DNA of 64,000 bases from CAVPCZ01 sp963702445 (GCA_963702445.1 CAVPCZ010000009.1:682001-746000); one strand, 5' to 3'; counted from the stretch's first letter, positions 26,344-36,341 are shown. Numbers and translations: made by a program. Notes: a model not told the origin generated them from the sequence alone.

Positions 26344-28842
26344 ATGAAGAAACCGGTGCCGTCTGGTATGCTCAGCGACGCGCAATTCAGCGATGAACTT
26401 GCGCGGTGCGAGTATTGCGAAGAGAAGCCGTGCAAAGAAGCGTGCCCGGCGGATTGCTCGCCTGCGGATTTCATTATGGCGTGCAAAGTTGGCACCCCTG
26501 CGGATTTTCGTCGTGCCGCATCGATTATCATGGGAAGCAACCCCCTGGGTGGAATCTGCGGGGCCGTCTGCCCGGACTACCTCTGCATGCGCGGCTGCGT
26601 GCGCCGTACATTCGATCGCCCTGTCAACATTCCTGCTGTTCAATCCCATATCATACGTAAGGCCTACGACGCAGGCCTGAAACCCTTCCCGGCACGGATA
26701 TCCAACGGATTGAAAGTTGCCGTCCTCGGTGCCGGACCGGCCGGACTTGCCGGTGCGGCTGTGCTCGCCCAGCTGGGCTACCAGGTGGATATCCTGGAGA
26801 AGAACAGCGCCGCCGGGGGGATGATCGAGGCCATCCCCGCATTCCGCCTGGATCCCGCAGCGCTTGCGCGGGATCTGCAGTTCATCCTTGGACTGGGCAA
26901 TATTCATCTCCATACCGACACGTGGGTGGGAAAGCCTTCGACTTTGCTGGCGGGGGGAGAGTATAAGGCGGTGCTCGTCAGTACGGGACTCGACATTCCC
27001 ATCAAAGCAGACATCAAGGGGGAAGAACTGGCCTACTCCTGGCAGGAGTATCTTGAAAACCAGGATCGGATTTCTCTCAAAGAAAAGAAAGTGGCCGTGA
27101 TCGGGGGCGGCGCGATTGCCGTGGATTGTGCGGTAACGGCACGCCGGCGGGGCGCAGAGCATGTAGAGCTGTTCTACCGCCGCAAGACCGAGCATATGCC
27201 CCTGACGGGATACGAGCGCGGATTGCTTCTGGAACACGGCGTTGAGATTACCGCGGGCACCCGTGTCCTGAGTATCCGCCATTCAGGAAAGGTCGTCAGG
27301 GGGATCGATACCATTCGTCACTACCTCGCTTCTGGAAAGAGGCCACTGCCTGCCAATTTCAAATCGACACCTGCTGAACGGGCCGCCTTCCGGGAATGTG
27401 ATGCGGTCATCGTGGCGATCGGCAGCAAGCCGGGTGTTCCGCGAGTGAGGAAGAAGGGGCTCTTCTATGCGGGCGACATGGTGCATGGTGCGGCGACGGT
27501 GGTTGAAGCGGTTGCTGCAGGCAAGAACGCCGCCGCCGGAATCGATGCACTGCTCCACGGCTCGCAGCTCCCGGGAAAAGAACGGGGGGTCAAGAGCCGC
27601 GTTACACTCGCCGGCCGTGTGCTCACACCGGTTCCGCTAACGTCCGAGTTCTTCGGGCGGAGTATACACTCTCCTTTTCTGCTCTCCGCCGCGCCTCATA
27701 CGGACGGTTATGCGCAAATGAAGAGCGCCTACAGGGCGGGATGGGCGGGCGGGGTGATGAAAACCGCGTTCGACGATGTGCCGATTCATATTCCGGGCAG
27801 CTACATGCTTGTCCTGGGAGAGTCCACGTACGCCAATTGTGATAATGTATCGGGGCATACACTCCGGCGGGTTGCCGGCGAAGTGCAGCGTCTGGTCCGC
27901 GAGTATCCCGACCGGTTGACAATGGCGTCCACCGGAGGACCGGTCACCGGGGATGACACTGCGGACCGGACACAGTGGCAGGCAAACACGAAGAGACTCG
28001 AGGACGCCGGAGCGATGGGGATCGAGTACAGCCTCTCCTGTCCGCAGGGCGGAGATGGCACGCAGGGAGATCTGGTTTCACAACACGCCGGGCTGACAGC
28101 AAGAATCATTGAGTGGATACTGGAAGCGGGGGATCCCGCAATCCCCAAGCTGTTCAAGTTGACGGGTGCGGTGACGTCGATCCGGGTCATTGCGGCGGCG
28201 GCCCGGGCGGTGTTCGACCGTTACCCGCGTTCCCGTGCGGGCATTACGCTTGCCAACAGTTTTCCGACGCTGGCATTCCGTCCGGCACCCGGACGGGCGT
28301 GGGATGAAGGCGTGATTGTCGGGATGTCCGGTGAGGGGGTCCTGCCCATCAGCAACCTCACACTGGCCCGGGTTGCGGATGTCGGTGTCACGATTTCCGG
28401 TAACGGCGGGCCGATGGATTACCGGGCGGCCGCCAATTTCCTTGCTCTCGGTGCGTCCACCGTGCAGTTCTGTACGATCGTTATGAAGTACGGACTCGGC
28501 ATCGTGGACGAACTGCATTCGGGATTGAGTTTTCTCCTGCAGGACAGGGGTTTGAACTCGGTGGCCGAACTCATAGGGTCGGCGCTGCCGGTTCCCATCA
28601 CCCCCTTTGAAGAGCTGTCCGCCACGAAAGATGTTCCCGGACTCATCCGCGGTCAGTGTGAACAATGCGGCAATTGTACCCGCTGTCCGTACATGGCGAT
28701 TACCATGGATGCTCACCGCTTTCCCGTCATTGACGCGTCAATGTGCATCGGGTGCTCGTTGTGCGCCCGGAAGTGTTTTGCCGGTGCACTGGCAATGCGG
28801 CCCCGCACACCGGAGGAGCGTCAGGCGATGGTGGAAGGTTGA
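26344..28842 (+). CDS. DPYD-architecture FAD/FMN iron-sulfur oxidoreductase
   Basis: About 832 residues in the domain order of mammalian dihydropyrimidine dehydrogenase (bacterial PreT fused to PreA). Residues 20-95 carry an Fe-S region (CEYCEEKPCKEACP, then NPLGGICGAVCPDYLC). The FAD site is VAVLGAGPAGLAG and the NAD(P) site VAVIGGGAIAVDCA. An FMN barrel starts near residue 420 and holds the active-site-type Cys566 in SLSCPQGGDG. The C terminus has two ferredoxin-like motifs (CEQCGNCTRC and CIGCSLCARKC). DPYD reduces the uracil ring. Here it probably handles a reductive step on a purine-derived ring, the job attributed to YgfK in E. coli-type clusters. ATG 26344 follows CGGAG; TTG 26287 is an alternative. 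First gene of the operon. Confidence 0.85.
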   Translation: MKKPVPSGMLSDAQFSDELARCEYCEEKPCKEACPADCSPADFIMACKVGTPADFRRAASIIMGSNPLGGICGAVCPDYLCMRGCVRRTFDRPVNIPAVQSHIIRKAYDAGLKPFPARISNGLKVAVLGAGPAGLAGAAVLAQLGYQVDILEKNSAAGGMIEAIPAFRLDPAALARDLQFILGLGNIHLHTDTWVGKPSTLLAGGEYKAVLVSTGLDIPIKADIKGEELAYSWQEYLENQDRISLKEKKVAVIGGGAIAVDCAVTARRRGAEHVELFYRRKTEHMPLTGYERGLLLEHGVEITAGTRVLSIRHSGKVVRGIDTIRHYLASGKRPLPANFKSTPAERAAFRECDAVIVAIGSKPGVPRVRKKGLFYAGDMVHGAATVVEAVAAGKNAAAGIDALLHGSQLPGKERGVKSRVTLAGRVLTPVPLTSEFFGRSIHSPFLLSAAPHTDGYAQMKSAYRAGWAGGVMKTAFDDVPIHIPGSYMLVLGESTYANCDNVSGHTLRRVAGEVQRLVREYPDRLTMASTGGPVTGDDTADRTQWQANTKRLEDAGAMGIEYSLSCPQGGDGTQGDLVSQHAGLTARIIEWILEAGDPAIPKLFKLTGAVTSIRVIAAAARAVFDRYPRSRAGITLANSFPTLAFRPAPGRAWDEGVIVGMSGEGVLPISNLTLARVADVGVTISGNGGPMDYRAAANFLALGASTVQFCTIVMKYGLGIVDELHSGLSFLLQDRGLNSVAELIGSALPVPITPFEELSATKDVPGLIRGQCEQCGNCTRCPYMAITMDAHRFPVIDASMCIGCSLCARKCFAGALAMRPRTPEERQAMVEG

Positions 28843-28844
28843 CG

Positions 28845-30176
28845 ATGGAACGGTCTCTCCTCATCACTAATGGTACGATCGCCGTGCCCGGTCCGGAGCC
28901 CAGGCTGCTGGTCGGCCACGAGCTGATGATTGAACACGGCGTCATTACGCGGATTGCGCGGCGAGCGTCCGTTGACCCTGCTCACGTGGACACCCTGGAT
29001 GCACACGGCTTGCTCGTGCTGCCCGGCTTCATCAATCTCCATACCCATCTTTACAGCACCTTTGCCCGTGGCCTGTCAAAGAGTTCACCTGCACAGGATT
29101 TTGAGGGAGTGCTGCATAACCTCTGGTGGCGGTTGGACAAAGCGCTCACGCTGGACGACTGCTACTGGAGCGCTCTGCCGGTTCTCCTTGAGGCCATCAG
29201 GCGGGGAACAACAACATTGATCGATCACCATGCCAGTCCGCATGCCGTGTCGGGTTCGCTCTCCTCCATCGCCCGGGCGGTGCGGCAGAGCGGTTTGCGT
29301 GCCGCGCTCTGTTATGAGGTATCCGATCGGGACGGCGGGGCTGTCGCCCATGAGGGAATTCTGGAGAATGTCGGCTTTCTTGCCGGAGTTGCGGCAACCG
29401 GCGAAGAGCATCTCAAAGCCATGTTCGGCTTGCATGCCTCATTTACGCTGTCGGAAAAGACACTGATCTCGGCTGCCGAGGCGGCGCGGGATGCGGGACT
29501 CGGGTTTCATGTGCATGTCGCAGAATCACAGGTTGACCAGGAGCAGACTCTGCGCACCACGGGCCAGCGTGTGGTGAACCGCCTTGCCCGGGCCGGCGTA
29601 CTCGGGCCGACAACGATAGCCGCCCATGGTGTACATCTCGACCCCCAGGAAATGGACCTGCTTGCTTCCACGGGTACCGTGGTGGCCCATAATCCCCAAT
29701 CCAACATGAGTAATGCGGTGGGAGTTGCCGATATTGCCGCCCTGCGCGCTCACGGCGTTACCGTCGGGTTGGGCACCGATGCCATGACCATGGACATGCG
29801 TGAGGAATTGCGTGCCGGGATCTGGGCACAACGGTTGCGCTCCGGAGACGCCTCGGCGGGATTTGGAGATCTTGTGCATGCGCTCTGGAGTGCCAATCCG
29901 GCGATGGTCAGCCGGATCTGGGATATGCCCATCGGTACGCTCCAGGAGGGTTCGGCGGCTGACATCATTCTGGTGGATTACCAACCCGCGACGCCCTTAA
30001 CGGACGAATCGCTGCCCGGACATCTGGTGTATGGTATCGCCGGCGCTCCGGTGGTCACCACCATTGTCGGCGGCAGAGTACTGATGCTGGACGGCAAGCT
30101 GTTGATTGACCTTGATGAACAGGAGGTTGCCGTAAAATCGAGAGTGGCTGCGGAGCGGCTCTGGAAGAGATTCTAA
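28845..30176 (+). CDS. ssnA: SsnA-type amidohydrolase/aminohydrolase
   Basis: This 443-residue metal-dependent hydrolase of the amidohydrolase superfamily starts two bases after the previous stop. Metal and catalytic motifs are LHTHLYSTFARGL, HHASPHA, HVHVAESQVDQ, AAHGVHLD and LGTDAMTMD. The overall match is to SsnA, the guanine-deaminase-like hydrolase found in ygeW/ygfK clusters. A ring-opening or deaminating hydrolysis of a purine-derived intermediate is expected. The initial ERSLLITNGTIAVPGPEPR fits the usual beta-sandwich start, which supports the chosen ATG. Confidence 0.9.
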   Translation: MERSLLITNGTIAVPGPEPRLLVGHELMIEHGVITRIARRASVDPAHVDTLDAHGLLVLPGFINLHTHLYSTFARGLSKSSPAQDFEGVLHNLWWRLDKALTLDDCYWSALPVLLEAIRRGTTTLIDHHASPHAVSGSLSSIARAVRQSGLRAALCYEVSDRDGGAVAHEGILENVGFLAGVAATGEEHLKAMFGLHASFTLSEKTLISAAEAARDAGLGFHVHVAESQVDQEQTLRTTGQRVVNRLARAGVLGPTTIAAHGVHLDPQEMDLLASTGTVVAHNPQSNMSNAVGVADIAALRAHGVTVGLGTDAMTMDMREELRAGIWAQRLRSGDASAGFGDLVHALWSANPAMVSRIWDMPIGTLQEGSAADIILVDYQPATPLTDESLPGHLVYGIAGAPVVTTIVGGRVLMLDGKLLIDLDEQEVAVKSRVAAERLWKRF

Positions 30177-30186
30177 AGGGAAATCC

Positions 30187-31413
30187 ATGAAAACAACGTA
30201 TCAGAACATCCTCGCACGCGCCCGGGCGCTGGAACAGGAAACAGTCCGCATTCTCTGCGATCTTGTCCGCACCCCGTCCTTCTCCTCCAAAGAAAAGGAC
30301 GTCATCGGGGTGATCCACAGGGAAATGACGGCGGCCGGATGCGATGATGTCCGGATCGACGCGCTGGGGAGTATCGTGGGCCGCATCGGCAACGGAAAGC
30401 GGATGATTGCCTTTGATGCTCATGTCGATACGGTGTACGCCGGCGATCTGAGCCGGTGGACGTCTGATCCCTTCACGCCAAAAGTCGAGGCAGGCAAAGT
30501 GTGGGGACGCGGCACGGTGGACCAGAAAGGGGGCATGGCCAGCATGCTGACCGCCGGACGCCTGATCAAGGAGATGGCCCTTGCATCGGATGTCACCGTC
30601 CTTCTTACCGGAACCGTGATGGAAGAGGACTGTGACGGCCTCTGCTGGCAACACCTCATCAACGAAGATCATGTGAAGCCGGATCTTGTGGTGATTACCG
30701 AACCGACGAATATGAATATCTACCGGGGCCATCGGGGCCGGATGGAAATCCGCGTTGAATTGAAGGGAGTGAGTTGCCATGGATCCGCGCCCGAACGGGG
30801 AGTAAATGCCGTCTACAAAGCCTCGCATATGGCACTGGCAATCGAGGCCTTGAATGAGCGGTTGCGGCACGATCCGTTTCTGGGCAAGGGGAGCGTCACC
30901 GTTACCGAGGTTATTTCCTCTTCCCCTTCGCTGTGCGCGGTGCCCGATGCCGCGCGACTGCATCTGGATCGCCGCCTGACAGCAGGTGAAACGATGGAAT
31001 CGGCAATTGCCGAGGTACACGACGCGGCGGAGCTCGCGGGAATACCGGATGCAGTGGTCTCTGTCCTGACGTATGATGAGGCCGCATATACCGGCAAGGT
31101 CTACCCCACGCAGAAGTACTATCCCACGTGGACACTCCCCGAGGGATCTCCCCACCTCCGGGCAGCGGTGGATGCCTACCAAGGGCTGTTCGGAAAACAG
31201 CCGCTTGTCGACAAATGGACGTTCAGCACGAACGGTGTGGCCATTGCCGGCAAACACGGCATTCCCTGTCTCGGCCTCGGACCCGGAGACGAGGTGTATG
31301 CACATGCGGCGAATGAAGCGACTCCCATCGAACACCTTACCGCCGCCGCCGCGTTCTATGCCGGACTTGTGGGCGGGTTTGCCGGAAGTGTGGAAGTAGA
31401 GAACCGGAGATGA
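30187..31413 (+). CDS. ygeY: YgeY-family M20 metallohydrolase
   Basis: This 408-residue M20 peptidase-fold enzyme has the metal-binding pattern AFDAHVDTVYAGD, RGTVDQKGG and TGTVMEEDCDG, and an M20 dimerisation domain at about 195-305. It corresponds to YgeY, the hydrolase of the same ygeW clusters, which is thought to act on a ureido or carbamoyl compound, not on a peptide. It starts 11 bp after ssnA with AAAGGGAAATCC upstream. The stop overlaps the next start by four bases, so the operon is tightly coupled. Confidence 0.9.
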   Translation: MKTTYQNILARARALEQETVRILCDLVRTPSFSSKEKDVIGVIHREMTAAGCDDVRIDALGSIVGRIGNGKRMIAFDAHVDTVYAGDLSRWTSDPFTPKVEAGKVWGRGTVDQKGGMASMLTAGRLIKEMALASDVTVLLTGTVMEEDCDGLCWQHLINEDHVKPDLVVITEPTNMNIYRGHRGRMEIRVELKGVSCHGSAPERGVNAVYKASHMALAIEALNERLRHDPFLGKGSVTVTEVISSSPSLCAVPDAARLHLDRRLTAGETMESAIAEVHDAAELAGIPDAVVSVLTYDEAAYTGKVYPTQKYYPTWTLPEGSPHLRAAVDAYQGLFGKQPLVDKWTFSTNGVAIAGKHGIPCLGLGPGDEVYAHAANEATPIEHLTAAAAFYAGLVGGFAGSVEVENRR

Positions 31414-32642
31414 TTCCCTTCCAATACCGCTGCACGCTCTGCGGCCGGACCTTCGGGCGAAATGATGTGCGGTATCTCTGTCCCGCGTGCAGCAGGGACT
31501 ACACACCCGGCATTCCCCTGCGTGGCGTGCTGGAAGCTCTGCCGGACTACGCCGAATTGTCCAGGCGCTTCGACCGGTCCCGGCCGGATTGGGATCTCTT
31601 CTCCACGGTAGAGCAGGAGTACTATCCTCCTTACCCGGTAGGGAATACACCCTTCTTTCGCAGCGGACCGCTCGGCAAGGAACTCGGGCTCAACAATCTC
31701 TGGTTGAAGAACGACGGGCTCAATCCCAGCGGTTCTCTGAAGGACCGTGCATCGTTCCTGGTTGTCGCCGAAGCTCAACGCCTGCGGGAGCGCAGAGTGG
31801 TGACGGCATCGACAGGTAACGCGGCGAGTGCGCTGGCGGCGGTCTGCGCCGCCGCCGGTCTTGAAGCGATTATCTTTGTTCCGGCCTCCGCCCCCCGGGC
31901 AAAACTTGTGCAGATGCTACTGTACGGAGCCATCGTTGTTCCCATTCGCGGATCATACGATGACGCGTTCCGTCTCTCTCTTGAGTTCACGGCACGCGAG
32001 TCGGGATTGAACAGAAACACCGCCTACCATCCGCTGACCATCGAGGGGAAGAAGACCGTGGCGCTGGAAATCTGCGCTCAGAACGGTCTTCGCCTTCCGG
32101 ACGTGATGGTGATATCGGCAGGCGATGGAGTGATTCTCGGCGGCGTGTACAGGGCATGTGTCGATCTCCGCGAGTCCGGCATCATCACCACACTGCCACG
32201 GTTGATGTGTGTGCAGGCGGAACATTCTGATGCGATTCACCGCTATGTCACGACCGGACTGTATGCGGACGCCCCTTCTCCCGGAACTGTGGCGGATTCC
32301 ATTTCGGTACGCACCCCCAGCAATGCGCACATGGCCAGGCGGGCAATTGTGGAAACGGGAGGTGCCTCGGTAACCGTCTCCGACCAGGAGATCCTCAAGG
32401 CTCAGGTGTTGCTCGCGCGGACAACCGGCGTATTTGCCGAACCGGCGGCGGCGGCCACGGTGGCGGGCATCCGGAAACTCAAAGACCACGGCGCCGTTTC
32501 CTCCAACGAGCAGGTCGTCCTGCTGATAACAGGCCACGGGCTGAAAGACGTGGATGCGGCTCAACAGAGCATCCATCCGTCCGCTCCGGTGGATCCCGAT
32601 ATCGAAGAAGTGCGGCGTTTCATCGCGGGGAGCGGTCGATGA
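31410..32642 (+). CDS. Threonine synthase-like PLP enzyme with zinc-ribbon N terminus
   Basis: This 410-residue fold-type II PLP protein has an N-terminal zinc ribbon (CTLCGRTF and CPAC), then the PLP lysine in NPSGSLKDRAS (Lys111) and the phosphate-side ASTGNAASALA loop. It looks like threonine synthase and its paralogues, but it lies inside the purine-type cluster and no homoserine-pathway genes are near. In known clusters the PLP slot is taken by YgeX, diaminopropionate ammonia-lyase. This protein does not resemble YgeX closely. It may act on diaminopropionate or a related amino acid. The stop overlaps the dihydropyrimidinase start by four bases. Confidence 0.8.
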   Translation: MIPFQYRCTLCGRTFGRNDVRYLCPACSRDYTPGIPLRGVLEALPDYAELSRRFDRSRPDWDLFSTVEQEYYPPYPVGNTPFFRSGPLGKELGLNNLWLKNDGLNPSGSLKDRASFLVVAEAQRLRERRVVTASTGNAASALAAVCAAAGLEAIIFVPASAPRAKLVQMLLYGAIVVPIRGSYDDAFRLSLEFTARESGLNRNTAYHPLTIEGKKTVALEICAQNGLRLPDVMVISAGDGVILGGVYRACVDLRESGIITTLPRLMCVQAEHSDAIHRYVTTGLYADAPSPGTVADSISVRTPSNAHMARRAIVETGGASVTVSDQEILKAQVLLARTTGVFAEPAAAATVAGIRKLKDHGAVSSNEQVVLLITGHGLKDVDAAQQSIHPSAPVDPDIEEVRRFIAGSGR

Positions 32643-33949
32643 GCGCTCTCCTCAAAAACGGACGCGTTGTTCTAGAAGACCGGACGGTGAAAACCGATAT
32701 CCGGATTGAGGGAGGGCGGATCACGGCACTGGGGGATATGTCTGCAGGGGCGGGTGAGCGTGTGATTGATGCCACCGGGAGATGGGTGCTTCCCGGATTC
32801 ATCGACGTCCACACGCATCTGGACGACCGTATCGGTGAATACACCCTTGCCGACGACTACCCGGGCGGGACACGGTGCGCGATCATCAACGGCGTCACGA
32901 CCCTTGCCGCTTTTATCACCGAAACTCACGACGAGGCCCTGGAAACCGCCGTACACCGTGCGACTCAAAGAGCATCGGGCAGATGTTACTGCGACTACTG
33001 GTGGCATCTGACGCCGATACGATTCGACGCATCCGGGTGGCGGACCATCCGGACGCTCGTCAAACGGGGATTTCGCTCCTGGAAGCTGTACACGACCTAC
33101 CGTGACGCAGGCCTGTACCTCGACTATGATCGAATGAGCGGGGTCTTCAGGGAGCTGGCGGACGAGCACGTCCAGTTTCTTGTGCATTGTGAGGATGAAT
33201 CAACGCTTACTGCGGTGCATCTGACCGACGACGAATGGGGCAGGGCAACGGCACATGCGCGCTCCCGCCCGGTGTCCGCCGAGGTGATTGCCGTCCGGGA
33301 AGTGCTCAACCGTGCCGAAGCCGCCCGTGTACGCGTGCATATTGTGCACGTGTCGACAGCTGAAGCAGCCGAACTTATCGATGCAGCCCGGGAGCGCGTG
33401 CAGGTGACATGCGAAACCGCCCCGCATTATTTGTTCCTGGACGAGAGTCAGCTTGGCCGCGCTGACGGGCATCGCTGGATCTGCTCTCCACCGCTACGGC
33501 CGAAAGCGGTCCGCGATGCACTCGTACACAAAGCCCTCGGGGGATCCATAGATCTCTTTGCCACAGACCACTGCGCATACTTTCGGGGAGACAAGGATAC
33601 GCTGAACAATGGCATACGTTCGGTCCCCAAAGGGCTTGCCGGCATCGGCGCCCTGCCGCACATGATACGCACGTTGTATGCTGATCAGCTGCCTGAAAGG
33701 GTTGTGGATTTCGCCCGGAAACTCTCCACACACCCGGCCCGCCTTCTTGGCGTGTACCCCCGGAAGGGAGCCATAACGGTGGGAGCGGATGCCGATCTTG
33801 CGGTTGTTTCCCTGGACGCGCCGCCGCGTCCGGTACGTTCTTCCCTTGCGGAAGTCCACGAGACGTACCCCGGCGTCACGTCCCATTTGTCTGTCGATCA
33901 TGTACTCCTTCGCGGAGAGCATGTGGTCCGCGAGGGGTGCCTCGATTGA
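32639..33949 (+). CDS. Dihydropyrimidinase/hydantoinase-family amidohydrolase
   Basis: This 436-residue cyclic amidase hydrolyses ring amide bonds. Metal ligands are in DVHTHLDDRIG, the carbamylated lysine in FRSWKLYTTYRD (Lys149), then HCEDES, HIVHVST and FATDHCAYF. It corresponds in position and family to HyuA/YgeZ of the ygeW clusters. With SsnA and YgeY it makes a set of three hydrolases suited to open a bicyclic ring in steps. The ATG overlaps the previous stop. Confidence 0.9.
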   Translation: MSALLKNGRVVLEDRTVKTDIRIEGGRITALGDMSAGAGERVIDATGRWVLPGFIDVHTHLDDRIGEYTLADDYPGGTRCAIINGVTTLAAFITETHDEALETAVHRATQRASGRCYCDYWWHLTPIRFDASGWRTIRTLVKRGFRSWKLYTTYRDAGLYLDYDRMSGVFRELADEHVQFLVHCEDESTLTAVHLTDDEWGRATAHARSRPVSAEVIAVREVLNRAEAARVRVHIVHVSTAEAAELIDAARERVQVTCETAPHYLFLDESQLGRADGHRWICSPPLRPKAVRDALVHKALGGSIDLFATDHCAYFRGDKDTLNNGIRSVPKGLAGIGALPHMIRTLYADQLPERVVDFARKLSTHPARLLGVYPRKGAITVGADADLAVVSLDAPPRPVRSSLAEVHETYPGVTSHLSVDHVLLRGEHVVREGCLD

Positions 33950-33976
33950 TGCCGACCATCCGAAGGGGATGAGCTT

Positions 33977-36229
33977 ATGGCCGATCTGAAACCGCCCGCC
34001 TGGCGCAACGATGCAGCGGCGAAGGTCACCGGGAAGACGAAGTTCACCGACGACCTGAAGTTCATGAACATGTTGCACGCCGTGCCCGTGTACGCTGATT
34101 TTGTCCACGCGCGCCTGATCGCCGTTGATACCGCCGGTGCAGAAGGAGCCGAAGGCGTCGTTCGGGTCCTGACCGCCCGCGATGTCCCGGGATCGAACAG
34201 GCACGGGCAGATTGTGAAGGATTTCCGGGTCTTTGCCGACGACCGGATCCGGTACCATGGTGACGTTGTGGCCGTGGTGGTGGCAGCAACGAGGCGGCAG
34301 GCGATTCAGGCCGCGGAACTTGTCCGGGTTGAAGCCGAACCGCTCCCGGCAGTCCTGGATGCGGAAGAAGCGATGAACGACGGTGCGGTGCTCGTGCATG
34401 ATGAGTTGGGTACCAACATCGTGAACACACACAGGGTCAGGCGGGGCGATGCAGAACAGGCGTTGAAGGAGTCGGACCTCGTTCTGGAAGAGGTGTTTGA
34501 GACCCAGACTGTCGAACATGCCTACATGGAGCCCGAGATTGCCGTCTGCCGCGTTCGATCTGACGGCGTGATGGAAGTGCACGGGAGTATGCAGCATCCC
34601 TTCAGCACACGGCGCTTCGTGGCAGGCGTGCTGGGCAGGAAGCTTTCGGAAGTGGAAGTTGCCGGCACGCCGATGGGCGGAGGGTTCGGGGGGAAGGATG
34701 ACACGGCGGCAATTGTCTGCGCCCGCACGGCTCTTGCGGCACTCCTGACGGGCCGGCCCGTGAAGATGATGTACCGGCGTGATTGGTCCATCCGGGAAAG
34801 CTACAAGCGCCATCCCTACCGTGTCTATTACACGATGGGGCTGAAAAAAGACGGACGGATCCATGCGGTCCGCTGCCGGATTATCGCCGACGGCGGCGCC
34901 TACTGTTCGGTGACCCCCTGGGTAACGTGGCGATCCACCGTGCAGTGTTGCGGTCCGTACGACGTCCCCAACGTCCATTGCGATACGTTCGGGGTGTACA
35001 CGAACAATGTCGTCGCCGGGGCCATGCGCGGCTTCGGGTCGCCGCAGATGAACTTCGTGATAGAGTCCATGACCGAAACGGCTGCCGCGCGCCTTGGCAT
35101 GTCCGCGATCGAATTCCGGCGGAAGAACATGGTGAGGCAGGGGAGCGTGACGATTACCGGACAGAAACTCGACGACCATACGGTGGCGATGGAACAGGTG
35201 CTCGATGCCGTGCTGGGCGGCATCGGGTACGAGGAAAAACTGTCCCGCTGTGCGCACGGGGGGGGAGACGCCGAGGAGATGTACGGAATCGGACTGGCGA
35301 TGAGCTACCGGGGAGTGAGTCTCGGTGCCGAGGGTGTGGATTTCTGTGCGGCGATGATCAATGTCCAGGCTGACGGATCGATTCTCCTGGAGACGGGGGT
35401 TCATGAAAACGGGCAGGGTGCGGAAAGCGCCATGATCCTCCTCTGTGCGGAAGAGCTCGGCCTGCCGAAAGAACGTTTCCGATACCGCCGTTCATCCACC
35501 TCCGTCATACCCGACAGCGGAACCACCGTCGCGTCGCGCGGGACGATCATGGGGGGAGGGGCGATCGTCATGGCGGCGCGGGAACTCAAGCGGAAGATGG
35601 CGGATGTCGGCGCATTGATGATCGGCTGCCATCCGAGAGATCTGGTCTTCCGTGACGAACGGCTTCTCGCGGAAGGCAACGGCGCATCGATCGGTTTTGA
35701 CGAAACCATTGCGGAAATGTTCCGGCGCAAGAAGTTTCCTCATGCCTTCGGAGTGTTTCAGGCGCCGACGGTGGACTGGGATGAACACCACGGACAGGGG
35801 AAGGCCTACTTCACGTGGGTGTACGGATGCCAGGCGGTGGAATTGACCGTGAACCGGAAGACCGGCAAGGTGAAACTGTTGAATGCTGTTGCCGCGCATG
35901 ACGTCGGCCGGGGCGTCAACAAAGCCATGCTGGAAGGGCAGTTCTTCGGAGGTATGGCGATGGGTATAGGGTACGCCTTGCACGAGGAGTTGATTCAGGA
36001 TCGCGGAAGGATCATCAACACCAACCTGAATGCGTATCGTATTCCGCGATCTCTGGATATGCCCGAGATGAAGGCCATCATCATAGAAAATCCGGACCCG
36101 CAATCACCCTCGGGCGCGAAAAGCATAGGGGAACCGACCAACGAGTTGATGGCGCCGGCGGTTGCCAATGCGATCTACCATGCCACCGGAACACGCTATC
36201 ACCGGCTGCCGATCCGGGTTCATCGCTAA
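33977..36229 (+). CDS. Molybdenum hydroxylase large subunit (xanthine dehydrogenase family)
   Basis: This 750-residue protein carries the molybdopterin-binding domains of the xanthine dehydrogenase family. Seen motifs are GTPMGGGFGGKDD, GAMRGFGSPQMNF and the C-terminal catalytic glutamate in AKSIGEPTNE (Glu719). It should hydroxylate a purine-like heterocycle. The 2Fe-2S domain is a separate gene 112 bp downstream; no FAD subunit occurs in the window, so electrons may pass to the DPYD-like protein. It starts 27 bp after the dihydropyrimidinase with GGGGATGAG upstream. E. coli XdhD, by contrast, joins the 2Fe-2S and molybdenum domains in one chain. Confidence 0.9.
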   Translation: MADLKPPAWRNDAAAKVTGKTKFTDDLKFMNMLHAVPVYADFVHARLIAVDTAGAEGAEGVVRVLTARDVPGSNRHGQIVKDFRVFADDRIRYHGDVVAVVVAATRRQAIQAAELVRVEAEPLPAVLDAEEAMNDGAVLVHDELGTNIVNTHRVRRGDAEQALKESDLVLEEVFETQTVEHAYMEPEIAVCRVRSDGVMEVHGSMQHPFSTRRFVAGVLGRKLSEVEVAGTPMGGGFGGKDDTAAIVCARTALAALLTGRPVKMMYRRDWSIRESYKRHPYRVYYTMGLKKDGRIHAVRCRIIADGGAYCSVTPWVTWRSTVQCCGPYDVPNVHCDTFGVYTNNVVAGAMRGFGSPQMNFVIESMTETAAARLGMSAIEFRRKNMVRQGSVTITGQKLDDHTVAMEQVLDAVLGGIGYEEKLSRCAHGGGDAEEMYGIGLAMSYRGVSLGAEGVDFCAAMINVQADGSILLETGVHENGQGAESAMILLCAEELGLPKERFRYRRSSTSVIPDSGTTVASRGTIMGGGAIVMAARELKRKMADVGALMIGCHPRDLVFRDERLLAEGNGASIGFDETIAEMFRRKKFPHAFGVFQAPTVDWDEHHGQGKAYFTWVYGCQAVELTVNRKTGKVKLLNAVAAHDVGRGVNKAMLEGQFFGGMAMGIGYALHEELIQDRGRIINTNLNAYRIPRSLDMPEMKAIIIENPDPQSPSGAKSIGEPTNELMAPAVANAIYHATGTRYHRLPIRVHR

Positions 36230-36341
36230 ACGAAGGCCGCGACGGGGCGGTGGAAAGCCGGCCACATCCGGGGAGCTGCCGGGCCGCACGATGTAACCAC
36301 GTCGAACGGTGTGAGCGCTTCGACAGCATAAGACGGACGGA

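Noticed and set aside
33494..35404. 636-residue open frame on the minus strand
   Set aside because: Antisense shadow of the dihydropyrimidinase and molybdenum subunit genes, produced by G+C-rich codon use.
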